Shown here: one piece after another, positions 21,000 through 31,594 of the stretch
How positions within the stretch are numbered: the stretch's first letter is position 1
How the letters are laid out: every line of letters starts with the position of its first letter
Origin: Cynocephalus volans
Lineage: Eukaryota; Chordata; Mammalia; Dermoptera; Cynocephalidae
NCBI RefSeq assembly: GCF_027409185.1
Contig: NC_084462.1
Coordinates: 18,079,577-18,143,576, forward strand
Length of the DNA stretch: 64,000 nucleotides
Direction: 5' to 3'
Translations under genes and position numbers: made by a program
Notes under the pieces: model-generated
Seen by the model: the letters and a program-made list of their open reading frames with translations, nothing else
What the model was told of the DNA's origin: nothing
Database searches by the model: none

Positions 21000-21480
21000 G
21001 CATTTATGCCCTTTGAAGCTTTTTCCTATAATAAACAATGCTACAAAGAACATCTGAATTCCGGTACCAGAGGGTTTATTCATTTATAACGTTGGTAAAT
21101 ATCGTCAAACTGACAGCCTATAAGAATGCCTGCTTCCCCCTTCCCTTGCCAATATTAGGTTTTACCAGACTCTTCGATCTTTGCCATTTCTTTTCTTTTT
21201 TTTTTTTTTTAAAGATGACCGGTGAGGGGATCTTAACCCTAAACTTGGTGTTGTCAGCACCACGCTCTCCCAAGTGAGCGAACCGGCCATCCCTATGTAG
21301 GGATCCAAACCCGTGGCCTTGGTGTTATCAGCACCGCACTCTCCCAAGTGAACTATGGGCCCGGCTGATCTCTGCCATTTCAACAGGTGAAAAATACTAT
21401 GTCCCTGTTGTATGACTCCACATTGGTTTAATTACACATGAAGGACATGGATTGGCCTGTTCATATTCTGCTTATTAGTA
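21000..21480 (-). mobile_element. Antisense L1 ORF2 fragment, split by a SINE
   Basis: The plus strand shows the reverse complement of L1 ORF2 3' sequence ('ataataaacaatgctacaaa', 'cccttgccaatattaggttt', 'gatctttgccatttc'). It resumes after the SINE with 'caacaggtgaaaaatactat'. Confidence 0.7.
21191..21366 (-). mobile_element. Dimeric tRNA-derived SINE
   Basis: It reads in reverse orientation from the poly-T and 'aaagatgaccggtgagggga' through two tRNA-like units to 'gaactatgggcccggc'. Direct repeats GATCTTTGCCATTTC (21176-21190) and GATCTCTGCCATTTC (21367-21381) flank it. Confidence 0.9.
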
Positions 21481-21509
21481 TCCTTTAACCATTTTCACAT
21501 CGGGTTGCA

Positions 21510-21725
21510 TTCTCTAATTCTGGGGTTGACAAAGTACCATTTAGGTCCCAATCTTGTACCGCCCATTCTGAAACATGGGCCAAATGCGGCCACACTCATT
21601 CCTATCTGTGGCTGCTTTCACTCTACAATGACAGAGTTGAGAAGCTTCGACAGCGACCATCTGACTCACAAGCCTTAAAATATCTACCATTTGGACCTTT
21701 CAGGAAAAAGTTTGCTGCTTCCTGC
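21510..21725 (+). mobile_element. Non-autonomous DNA transposon fossil (hAT-like)
   Basis: It contains 'catgggccaaatgcggccac', 'tctgtggctgctttcactct', 'acaatgacagagttgag' and 'aggaaaaagtttgctgcttc', the order of a well-known mammalian hAT-type MER element. Confidence 0.6.
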
Positions 21726-21894
21726 ATTTGACTGATTTAAAAGTTCTTTGTAAATTAAGGAAATAGTTCTTTGTCATGTACATTCTGTTTCACATTTAAC
21801 ACATCACTCTGTTCTACCTCCTACCCTCAAAATAACTGAGTCAGAAATAAAACTTAGAAGCAGGAGCCCTCTGAGCACTTTAGCACATGCTGTA

Positions 21895-22085
21895 CATTTG
21901 GAAACACTTTGATCTATGTTCATTTAGGGGTGGTATTTTATACCCATTTTACACATGTGGCAATAGAGGCTCAAAGTCACTGGGTGACTTTGCTGAGGTC
22001 ACACAGTTAGTAGAAGGAGGAGCCGGATAGACACCATCTGCCTGGCTCCAAACCACAGATCTTTCCAGTAGAGCATCTTGACTCA
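21895..22085 (-). mobile_element. MIR SINE
   Basis: Antisense MIR core: 'acccattttacacatgtgg', 'gaggtcacacagttagtag' and 'cctggctccaaaccacagat'. Confidence 0.85.
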
Positions 22086-22089
22086 ACAA

Positions 22090-22900
22090 ATGAGCCCAAT
22101 ACCGGGGGGTGCGGCAATAATAAAAAGCGAAGTCCTGGCACATGTTGCCTTTGACACCAACAGGCTCCGTGAGGTATGTGGGATGGGGCATGGGGAAGCC
22201 CCCATCCTGTCACTGTCATCCTTGTGTATAAAGACCGCACATTCCTGAGTCAGAGAGGAGCAGAAGGAAGATTACACACTAGAAACAGAAACCACATGGG
22301 GGAGGATGGAGCCCTCTTTTGGGATATGGAGACCGCACACCCCTCTCTCTGGCTTGCACACTGTGAGGAACCTCACCCTGCAGCTGAGCCGGGAGAAACA
22401 GAGCACTTGGAGGAACAGTTGTGCTTGGGGGAGCTGGAGAGAAGAGGGAGCAGGAGCCAAGCAGGCAGGACTAGGAGAACTTTTATTACCCACTGGCACG
22501 GGGCCACAGACACCCATTATACCAATTTGACAGTGGCCATTATAATCTCTGAGCCCTTGAACAAATCACATCCCAAAAGGTTACCCTCCCTAAAATAGTC
22601 ACCCCATTAAAACGACTGACCCGAAGAACAAGAGTCCCTCAAGGAGAGTGTAGGGTCGTGGTATAGGGCCTGTTCTTTGTATGTAATGTGCGCTAGGTGT
22701 GCTTTCCCGTGCGGCCTGGCATGGATAAAGAGGGTGGCCTCTGGGAATTGGCTCCTTTTAATTTTTCTTTAGCAGAAAAGCATCTTTAAGGGGATTCCTC
22801 GAAAGTAGTCTTTTCTTTTTCTTTTTGTTCCTGTACTTCGATTAGTCCAAATATTGTCTAGGCTGACTGGATAATGTAGCCCCTTGAGCGAGAGAAGTTT
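22090..22900. other. Unique sequence, no gene recognised
   Basis: The best frame here (22176-22598, plus) has no domain, and the minus strand overlaps it with other frames of similar length. I see no splice-flanked exon that would justify a coding call. Confidence 0.45.
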
Positions 22901-22911
22901 AACTATAGGGT

Positions 22912-23100
22912 AGATTGACTGAGTGCCCACTCCATGATTTCTTTGAATCCTCGCAATCCCCTTGTAAGACTGGGATTGCAGACTGGGGTTGTAGGAAACT
23001 GAGGCTGGCTAATCTTTGCAGGGAAGCTGGCACTGCAGCCCCAGGTCTAGAATCCAAAGTTCAGCCTTTGATCTGTGCCCAGCTCTTGGTCATCACAGCC
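22912..23100 (-). mobile_element. MIR SINE
   Basis: Antisense MIR with 'gagtgcccactccatgattt', 'aggaaactgaggctggctaa' and 'gtctagaatccaaagttcag', decayed but in order. Confidence 0.7.
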
Positions 23101-23189
23101 AAGGTGATAATGTGTCATATGTCAAATTTTTTCATTTTATGCTTGACATAACTTACGATACTGAAAATTATCAATATTAACATCCAGAT

Positions 23190-23268
23190 TTCATTAGAGA
23201 AATGACTCTCAGAGAACTTAAGTGACGACAGGCCTGTCCAAGGTCACACAGCTGGTACACATGAGCAG
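23190..23268 (-). mobile_element. MIR SINE fragment
   Basis: A short antisense MIR core is marked by 'gaacttaagtgacgacagg' and 'ccaaggtcacacagctggta'. Confidence 0.7.
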
Positions 23269-23269
23269 C

Positions 23270-23984
23270 CATGCCTCAAACACACGTTTTCATGTCCCAA
23301 AAGACAGACCACTGCAGAGGCCCTATCTGCAAAGCAGGGAGTGCAGCACGAGGCAAAGGAGAGTTGGAGGCAGTTTATAAAATGGATTTAAGGAGGCTCC
23401 ATTTTTCAGCATTTGACATTCCTCTTCATCATAATCATCTGAAAATCGGGACTCCATTTGGCCTTTCATGCATGATATGCTATGAGGAGCTATAATCACA
23501 GGAGCCTCTTCATCTATGCCATCCCCCCACCCAACCCCCCACCCAATCCCTGCCACCACCAAACCACTGACGCACATCCCTTCAGTCCCGGGAAGCAAGT
23601 CTTTTATCGAAAAGGTGTGGAAACACTACATAGGAAAGTGTACAAAGGAGTCTGGACATTGCCCTTCCAGCACAATCTCAACCTGGAACCTTTATTAATG
23701 CCTGGGCCCTCTGAGTCCTACCATCTCCCACACTCCTCTTCTGCCTCCCCCTTTTAATTCTTTTCCATCTAGTGTGTGTCTTGCCACACTCTGATCATGA
23801 CACTCGGACTGGACCTACTTAGGGCAGGGAACGCTGAGTCTCACATTTCTTTCGTGTGTCCCCCAAGGCGCCAAGTGCAAAGCCACCCATATGGTCCCCA
23901 CCGATTGATCCAAACAAGCATCATCATCTTTAGAAGAAAAATTAGGTTTAGAAGTCATTTTTTTAAAAAGCACATAAAGAATGA
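23270..23984. other. Unique sequence with C-rich patch
   Basis: No gene is recognised. A CCCCCCACCCAACCCCCCACCC-like patch lies near 23520-23550. Several overlapping short frames exist on both strands without domain evidence. Confidence 0.45.
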
Positions 23985-24400
23985 ATGAATAAACAAAATA
24001 TGGTCTATCCATACAATGGAATACTATTCAGCCTTAAAAAGGAAGGAAATTCTGACAAATGCTATAACATGGATGACCCTTGAGGACATTATGCTAATTG
24101 AAATACACCGGTCACAGAAGGACAAATACTGCATGATTCCATTATGTGTGTCATCTAAAGGAGTCAAATTCATAGAGACAGAAAGTAGAAGGGTGGCTGC
24201 CGAGGGCTGGGGGAGGGGCAACGGGGAGTTAGTGTTTCACAGGGACAGTTTCAGCTGGGAAGATGACAAAGTTCTGGAGATGATGGTGGTGGTGGCTGCA
24301 CAGCAAATGTGAATGTGCTTGATGCCACTCAACTGTACACTTAAAAGTGGTCAAAATGATTATTTTTATATGATGTATACTTTACCACAATTTGTTTTTA
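23985..24400 (+). mobile_element. L1 3' end (old L1M)
   Basis: It has 'tacaatggaatactattcag', 'ctataacatggatgaccctt', 'gaagggtggctgccgagggc' and a 3'UTR end 'ctgtacacttaaaagtggtc', the L1M order. Confidence 0.85.
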
Positions 24401-25555
24401 AATCACATAAAGGATTATTCACGTACAGACTCAAGACTGCCGGGACTGGCGCTCCAGGCCTGCCTTTCTGAAACACGCGCTAATAAACCTACAAGGTCCA
24501 AGTCATTTCACCAAGACGTGACAAGGCTGGGCCCGGCTGGCTCTGCCCTCAAAGCACCGCTGCTCCACTGCGGAGCTATGCTCTCTTTACAGAAGCTTTG
24601 GGGGTGGAGAGAACTGGAGTTTCAGGAAAAGCACAGACATGGAGAATTTGAGCTAAATTCCTGTCTTCACATTAATTCGAGGCTCCTGCCATTTCCAGCA
24701 CACATTATGCCCAGGGTAGGAACTCAATAAATGCGGAGAGACCGACCAACTTTTTTTTCCCCTTTCTGGTAGGTTGGTAACCTTACACCTTCCAGAGAAG
24801 TCATAAATGTCAGAAGAAATTTTTTTAAACTACAAATCAAAGGCTTTGAGAGCAGGCCAGGCACACAAAGGTCAGTTTGGTCCAAGATCAAGTTTGTGCG
24901 GGCAGCCCTCTGCTGAGACTGGTGAGCCTGTGACCGGAAGCTCACAGCTAAGACAGCCGTCCTGTGCTGCTCTCTACAGCATAAATCTGTGTGCCTGTGA
25001 CTCCCTCCAACTGTGCTCAGAACCCCCAGGGGACAGAAAAGCCCTCTCTGCCTCTCTGCAGGGAGAGCTCAGTAGAGTTCCTGATGGCCCCCAACAGGCC
25101 TGGGGAGCCTCCCGGGGAGGTGACTTCAAGCCACTAGGGCCTACTCCTGGCTTCAGTTGGGAACCTGCGCCCCCTCCTGTGCCTTTGCCATACAGCCCCC
25201 CAATACACTCCTCATAGGAGGAGCTGTCCTTTGCCCCCCTCCTCATCCCGTTTTGGTGGGGTTGTCCTCCCTGCCCGGGCCAGGGCCCCACCTTCTCGGG
25301 AGCCTCTGAGTCAGGCTGGGGCTGTGGTCTGCAAACTTCCGGGCCTTTCAGGTGTCAGAAAAGGTTCTCTTCCTCCCTCTGGGCAGGGGCACCCAGGAGA
25401 CCCTGCTGGGTGCTGCCTCCCGACCCCCCATGTGTCCCTTTCCTCTCTGAGGAGCGTGGGGACTTTGCCGGGCGGAGACACTCAGAGACGGTCGGAGAGA
25501 CCCAGAGGAGAGATACAGGGAAATGGAAAGTGAGAAACAGAAAGGTTTGGAAGGG
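24400..25555. other. Repeat-poor flank of CpG island
   Basis: GC content rises toward the island. No repeats are recognised. The minus strand here would be the first intron if the candidate exon at 25778-25790 is real. Confidence 0.4.
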
Positions 25556-25559
25556 AAAA

Positions 25560-25960
25560 GCGGGGGGGGGAGGAGAGTGAGAGATGGTGAGAGGAGGATG
25601 GGGCCCCAGCAGCGGGGACGAGTCGAGAGCCCCTCCCATCCCCCACGCCCCGCCGCGTCATCGCCACCGATGTCCCCCCAACCCCCTGCCGCGTCTCCTC
25701 TCGCGTCTTGCCCCCGAGCTCCCCACCTCGGACTCCCCTCCACCACCACCAACCCCTCACAAATCCGCCGCGCCTACCTGGGCCGCTCATGCTCCGCCGG
25801 CCCCGTGCGGCGCCTCCTCCACGCAGGCCGCCGTCTTTCTCCTGGCTCCGGGCCCTCCGTCCCCTCGGCCGAGGGGCGCCGCCCGCCCGGGGTCTGCAGG
25901 GCCGGGAGGAGGCTGCGCGCGGACCGGGCGGGGAGTCCGGAGGCCAGGGGAGGCGAAAGA
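25560..25960. promoter_or_regulatory. CpG island
   Basis: This is the only extended CpG-dense stretch in the window, with many CG dinucleotides and runs such as GCGCCGCCCGCCCGGGG. Repeats are absent inside and the flanks are G/A-rich. No TATA box is seen on the minus strand, as is usual for housekeeping or broadly expressed mammalian promoters. A start codon followed by a consensus donor lies inside on the minus strand. Confidence 0.75.
25778..25790 (-). CDS. Candidate first coding exon (5' end of an unidentified gene)
   Basis: On the minus strand, ATGAGCGGCCCAG ends at a consensus splice donor (CAG|GTAGGC, donor GT at 25776-25777). It would encode Met-Ser-Gly-Pro plus the first base of a split codon. 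The A at position -3 gives a good initiation context, and the upstream sequence is a GC-rich leader in the CpG island. If real, the gene continues toward lower coordinates, but I find no second exon that I can join to it. Several unrelated mammalian proteins begin MSGP, so I do not name it. The ATG and donor could also be a chance pair in GC-rich DNA. Confidence 0.4.
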
Positions 25961-25964
25961 GAGA

Positions 25965-27400
25965 AAAAAGGAGAGAAAGTGTGTCATAAGCTGGGAGGGG
26001 CAGGGGAGGGAAATGCAAAACCCGACAGGAAATGAGACTAAAAAAATGCAAAAGGTTAGAAAAAGAGATAAGGAGGGGGGGAAGGGCGGAGTTCTGCTCC
26101 GAGGCTTTGGGAGGAGGGCGGTAATGAGGTGAGGCTGGGGGTGCGCCCTGGTGGGGGGGCGCTCCAGGGACGGTAGATCGATGGACCAGCGTGGGAGACC
26201 AAGGCGGGCCACAGGGGGCCAGGCCACTCGCGCCAGGTGGGATGAGGCCGGACCCAGCCTGGGTCATCAGCCCCCACCCAGCTCTGACCCCAAGTCCGTC
26301 CCATTCAAAGAACCTCAGGGGAGTCGAGGGGTGGCTTTAAGAGCAGGATGTCTCCTTTCCGGGTTCTCCAGGGCTCTGACTTGGGAGGTTTAGGCAGTGG
26401 TCCGTTTAGATGAATTGGTCACGTTTTGAAGAAATTCCAGACCCTGTCATTGCAAGGTGGGGGATGGGATTCTCTCAAAGGAATGGGAAGCAACTGAATC
26501 CTGCAGCCTCGTCCTTCCCATAGTCATGGTTCTGGAAGCTTCCTGGGGCTTGCCCGGTGGTCAGCACCCCTCCAAGAACCTTCTTCACCCCCACTGCCTT
26601 GGGCCTCAAAATGCCCACCCCAGCTGTGCTCCCAAAGTTCTGGAGAACAATACTTTCAAGAGAAATTGTGATTTCTGGATGTCGTTTTAATAATTTACCC
26701 CAAAAGGCCACAGCAGTAGGCCTGGGTGTGTTGCTCTTTCACAAGTACTGGACTCATGGAGTCAAGGGTTTACCTGAATTGTGAACTCAAAAATCTGGAT
26801 GAACCAGACACATCCGGAGAATCTTGGGTTCTAGTCTTCCTGATGCAGATTTGCCACTGCGCCTTTCCCCCATTTCCCCAGCCCCCCGAACCTTTCATTC
26901 TACTCTGCCTCAGTTTACCATTCTCTTCTCTCCTTTTTTCCCCTGTTTTGATCTCCCCTATTACAGCTGGAGAGTGTACCCTTCTGTTTCATGTTTTGAG
27001 TGTTCTGGGAAAAGTTCCTTGCGCTCTTAGAGGGGAAGGCATTCAATAAATTAAACTAAGCAAGAAGATAAATAAAAAATGGGATTGTGGTCTGAGCACA
27101 GTAGAATTTGAAATCTTGGCAGTGTTGAAGAGCGTGGTTATACCAATGCACTCAGGCTAAGGACTTGGAAAGACACGAGTTTGCTTTCTGCATAGCTTGT
27201 TCAGAAATGTAATCAAGAACTGCAAAGAGAGAAATTTCCTAAAATAAATACCAAGGCCCACAGCATCCAAGTCCTCAATCCCCAATGATGCATCTCATTG
27301 CCCACCAGGGTCCGTTTGCATTACCTAAAACCTTTAAATCAGGCAATGCAATTTTAAAGGAGAGCTCTGGTTTCCCTCACGCAAGGTGTGGAAGGTAAGC
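25965..27400. other. Repeat-poor upstream flank of CpG island
   Basis: It contains a purine-rich stretch (25965-26150), then ordinary unique sequence. Large overlapping frames here (for example 25482-26267 minus) run through the GC-rich island and lack domains. No repeat family is recognised. Confidence 0.45.
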
Positions 27401-27402
27401 AT

Positions 27403-28110
27403 GCCTTAAAACAACAAAAACTGTTTATTGAGATATGCATACAGTAAAGTTCACAGATTCTGCAACCGGTTTGATGGATTTTCACGAAGTGGATACAACC
27501 ATGGGAACCACGCCCAGATTCTGTCCTATCAAAATATAGAACTTCATCTGCTCCCGGAAATCTTCCTGGTGGCCCCTTCCAGTCACTCCACCACCTAGAG
27601 TAACCAACATGCTGACAGCACAGATCACTTTTGCCTGTTAGTCACTTTATGTAAATAGAAGCATGCATGGATTCTCTTTTGAGTCTGGCCTCTTTCATTC
27701 AATATTATGTTTTAGAGTTTTATTGATGGGATTGCATGCAAGTATAGTTTATTGAGACATGTCTCTTTTTCCCTTTAACATTTTATTAAACATTTTAAAC
27801 ATTCAAAAGAGTTAGAAATATTGTATAGTGAATACTCATACCCTACCACCTGATTTTAGAATAAGCGTTCTGCTATTTATCCCATATCTATTCATCTATC
27901 CATCCGTTGATCCTTCTTTCTTTTTTTTTTTTTTGATGTATTTCAAATTAAGTTGCAGACTTCAATGCACCCTTAAACATTCCATCATGCATATCATTAA
28001 AGAGTTTTTTAAAAGCAAAATTTACATACAGATTTTGACTATATGATGAAATGAGTTTGGACAAATGCATATACTTTGTAACCCAAGCCCTTATGAAGAC
28101 ATAGAACTAC
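27403..28110 (-). mobile_element. Antisense L1 3'UTR/3' end (old L1M)
   Basis: The plus strand carries the reverse complement of L1M 3' sequence: 'actgtttattgagatatgca', 'agtcactttatgtaaataga', 'gatgtatttcaaattaagtt' and 'tttggacaaatgcatatact'. Confidence 0.75.
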
Positions 28111-28470
28111 ATGGTCCAATATGGCAGCCACTAGTCACACTTGACAATTGAGTGGCTGGTGTGAATAGGAACTATTTTTAATTCTATTTAATTTTAATCT
28201 AAATCTAAAAACTGATACTTGATTCTGATATTGGAAAACCTATAGTATGTCTGGAGCAATCTGAGTATGTTAATCTTTTTCAACTGTAAGTTTTATGAAA
28301 TCTAAATACAGGTGAAATATTTCAGAGGAAAATTTATTGTCTAAGTTGATGTGCAATAAGTGTAAAAGACACCAGATTTTGAGGACTTTGTACGTGAAAA
28401 AGAATGCAAAAGATCTCATTAATAATTCTTATATTAATTGCATGTTGAAATAATAGTATTTTGGAAAAGT
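28108..28470 (-). mobile_element. hAT-like DNA transposon fossil, inverted copy
   Basis: It opens 'tggtccaatatggcagccac' and 'tgagtggctggtgtg', the reverse of the end seen near 3790-3815, followed by the shared A/T-rich interior. It is more decayed than the copy at 3533-3815. Confidence 0.5.
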
Positions 28471-28509
28471 TGGATTAAATAAAATTCATTATTAAAATGA
28501 ATTTCACCT

Positions 28510-28680
28510 AGGGCCAGCCCATGGCTCACTCAGGAGAGTGTGATGCTGAGAACACCAAGGCCCCGGGTTTGGATCCTATATAGAGATGGCCGGTTTGCTC
28601 ACTGGTTGAGCGTGGTGCTGACAACACCAAGTCAAGGGTTAAGATCCCCTTACCCGTCATCTTTAAAAAAAGTTTTTTTT
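28510..28680 (+). mobile_element. Dimeric tRNA-derived SINE
   Basis: Full-length dimer of the 'cccttacccgtcatc' tail type. Perfect direct repeats TAAAATGAATTTCACCT flank it (28493-28509 and 28681-28697). Insertion was into old hAT-flanking DNA. Confidence 0.9.
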
Positions 28681-28744
28681 TAAAATGAATTTCACCTGTT
28701 TCTTTTTTAGTGTTGCCATTATGGAATTTTAAATTACAAATTTG

Positions 28745-28832
28745 GCGAGGATATATCAAAAGTTCGTGGAAAAACAGAATTGACAGTTAATAGAAATCTT
28801 TCCATGAACTTTTAAAAATACCCTTATATTTC
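28745..28832 (+). mobile_element. Mariner-like MITE
   Basis: An imperfect inverted repeat places 'atcaaaagttcgtggaaa' opposite 'tttccatgaacttttaaaaa' about 80 bp apart. This resembles short palindromic mariner-derived elements of mammals. No coding capacity is present. Confidence 0.5.
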
Positions 28833-28889
28833 TACTGGGCAGTGTTGGTGTTGGTAAGATATAGACCCCAGAGTAAAGGTGATCCCAAA

Positions 28890-29122
28890 GTCGGCGAATG
28901 AGAACTTCTGGTTCAAGATGGTAAACTAAACACAAAATTTACCTCCTCTTTTGAAAACCTGCAGAAATGGCAGCAAAGAACAGCAAGAGGATAGGTTTTA
29001 AAAGGTGCCAGGAGATAAACAGCAACTCAGAGGTGTGATGCATTTCTGGGTGGCAGAAGGCAGGTGGATGGGAGCTCCAGCTCAGATCCCACAGGGAAAG
29101 GGCGGCAGCAAGGTGGTGTATT
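28890..29122 (+). mobile_element. L1/HAL1 5' end-like fragment
   Basis: It contains 'acttctggttcaagatggta', a leader typical of L1/HAL1 starts, followed by an A-rich stretch, and is cut by the next LTR. Confidence 0.4.
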
Positions 29123-29125
29123 ATT

Positions 29126-29552
29126 AGCCTGTTTCTGTCGCTTCTAATAGAATATCTGAAACTGGGTAATTTATAAATAAATGAAATGTATTTCTTACCA
29201 TTTTGGAAGCTGGAAAGTCCACAGTCCAGGGGGCATACCTGGTGTGGGCCTTCTTCTGGGTGGAATCTTGCTACAGAGTCCTGCAGCAACACAGGGTATC
29301 ACATGGTGAGAAATAGCAAGAGCTCTCAACTGTGTGCCTTAGAAAGACTCCAGCCCACCCACACCCACGATAACTCATTACTCTGGGAATGGACGAATCC
29401 ATTCCTCAGGGCACCGTCTTCACGATCCAATCACCTCTCAGAGACCCCACCTTTCAAATATCATAATTGGATTTCCCACCCTCTAAACACTGTTACAACG
29501 GAGATTAAATTCCCAATATATGAACTCTTGGAGGATACATTTGATCCATAGC
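29126..29552 (-). mobile_element. MST-like MaLR LTR
   Basis: Antisense MaLR LTR landmarks in order: 'tgaaactgggtaatttataa', 'tttggaagctggaaagtcc', 'tatcacatggtgagaaatag', 'gatccaatcacctctcagag'. It resembles the copy at 58452-58856 more than those at 42.2 and 51.2 kb. Confidence 0.7.
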
Positions 29553-29667
29553 AGTGGGTGGCCTTCTCCCTCTGTGGAACCCCTCAAATCTGTCAGGTTG
29601 GAACACAAGTCAGGCGTGGAAGGATGGGCAGAAACTGAGATCAAAGGAAGAAGAGCCCGGGCCTCCC

Positions 29668-29752
29668 GCCTCCCCCTCCCTCTCCCTCCTCCCCCCTCCC
29701 TCCCCCTCCCCTCCCCCTCCCCCTCCCCCTCCCTCCTTCCCCCTCCCCCTTC
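29668..29752. repeat. C-rich (CCCTCC)n-like low-complexity tract
   Basis: Almost pure pyrimidine, built from CCCTCC and CCCCTCC units. The complementary strand has many runs of three or more G and could fold into G-quadruplexes. It creates spurious Pro/Ser/Leu-rich and Gly/Glu/Arg-rich frames. Confidence 0.9.
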
Positions 29753-29754
29753 CA

Positions 29755-30330
29755 ACCCTCCATTGTGTGGCTTTAGCTTCTCCCCCAGGCAGAAGCCAGA
29801 GAAATATTTCTAATGAAACTTGCTCAGAGGAGCGGAATAGGAGGCAGCAGCCCAAGGAGACCCCTCCTCGTGTCATTTAGCAGAGGAGCAGCCTGCGAAA
29901 CCCTCTCCCTGCCTGCACTGCCTGAAGCAGTGCGTCATCTAGAACTATCTGTAGTGAAAGACATACCCCCTCCCCCCTTTGAAAGAAAATTTCTCATCTG
30001 TTACGGACTGATACTTTTGTAAAATATAATAAAAATTAATTACTAGAAAATGGAATTTTAAAAAAGATACTCAAGATACAAGCTGGCCTATCACGCTTGG
30101 TTATCGTGGCAATGTCAAAAGTGCAATAAAAGTTTTTAAATGCTTAGTTGCAATTTCTGTTCTTATCTGGCTGCGGACTGGTGCACTGCGCTGGAGTAGA
30201 GCAGCGTGAGGACATTTCACGTCTGCCCCAAGTTCTCCCAGTCAGCCTCTCCTCGACCAGGAGGTTGGCAGAGGCAAGGGAGACTTCAGCTTAGTCATCC
30301 TGGACTTTCTCAAACATGGGCAGATATCAG
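29755..30330. other. Unique sequence, no gene recognised
   Basis: Mixed composition, no repeat or exon recognised. Confidence 0.4.
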
Positions 30331-31590
30331 AACTTGAAAGAGTAGAACTTAGATTAACAAAGAGGACAATTATCTCCCAAGGCTGGGAAGAAAACAAATA
30401 ATACTGGAAAGGGAATAGAGGATACTGATTAGAAAAAGAACAAACCCTCTAATGAGTATCCCCAGAGAGATTCAATCAGAGATCACATCCATAAAATAAG
30501 AACAAATTACTATGAGATAGGCTGCCTGAATAAAAATAGAAATTAAAGATACAATGGCCAAAATACTAAACTAAATTTAAGAATTTAATAGAAAGACTAG
30601 AAAAAAATCTGTTAAGTATATCTCCTAGGCTGGGAAGCCAAAACAAAATAAAACTCACAGTGAAATGAAAAGTTACAGAAAAAAGCTCGAATGGTCTATC
30701 AATGATCAGTTTGGAAAGACCCATGCCCACTTAGAAAGAGTTCCTGCAGGAAGGGAGAAAATAGAGGGAGGAATTAATCATGAAATAATGATGATAATTT
30801 TTGTCAGAGCTGAAGAGGGACGTTATTCTCCACAATGAGAAGCCCCACTGAGAGCCAAGTAGAATGAATGAAGAAAGTTCTGCACTTAGATATATCATCA
30901 CAAAATTTCAAGAAAGACAAAAAAAAGATGGATAATGAGAAGATTCTAAAATCTTTTAGAGAGAAAAAAAACATGCATATTGATGCCAAGGATCAAATGG
31001 GATTCAGAGTTCTTATTAGCAACACTGGGTGCTAAAAGACAGTGAGGTATGTTTCAACGTTCTCAGGAAAATTTATTTTAAACTTCAGAGTTCTGTCTGC
31101 CACCAAATTATCAATCAAGTGAGACAGCAAAATAAACACATCCTTAGACACGCAGGGAACTTTGGAAATTTACTTCCCAAGCACTCCTCAAGAAAAAAGT
31201 TACTTGAGAATATGCTATGATAAAATGAAAAAGAAGTCTAGGAAAGAGGAAGCCACAGGATCTAAGAAAGATCAAAATTAATTCAGAAGGATAATAAAAA
31301 AGGCAACTGAAAAAAATAGTAATTGTGCGGGAGACCTAGGAAAAAGTCATGTATATTTGAGCTTTCAATAAAAACCCTAGTGGAAAGATCCCAGCCACCA
31401 AAAGGACTGAGAGAACTGTTGACGTGCTGGATTGGACTAAGGTTTAGGCCAGATCCATCTAGATCTTTGGCCAAATGGTCAGTTCTAAGGAGTTTTACTA
31501 GGAAGGTCATGAGCGGGGTACAAATGAGTGTATTTATTCTTTGATGTATGTCCTTCTATACTGGCAAATGTCTATTTCCACATCCATGTA
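30330..31590 (+). mobile_element. HAL1/L1-like fossil
   Basis: A-rich sense sequence with HAL1-like phrases: 'ggaaagaagctcgaatgg'-type segments, 'gtcagagctgaagagggac', 'agttctgtctgccaccaaat' and 'cccaagcactcctcaagaaa'. Frames are broken. Confidence 0.5.
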
Positions 31591-31594
31591 ATTC

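Noticed and set aside
25482..26267. 261-codon minus-strand open frame over the CpG island
   Set aside because: GC-rich sequence lacks stops by composition. The frame is Pro/Ser-rich without domains and overlaps several equally long frames. Only the short ATG-plus-donor candidate was kept.
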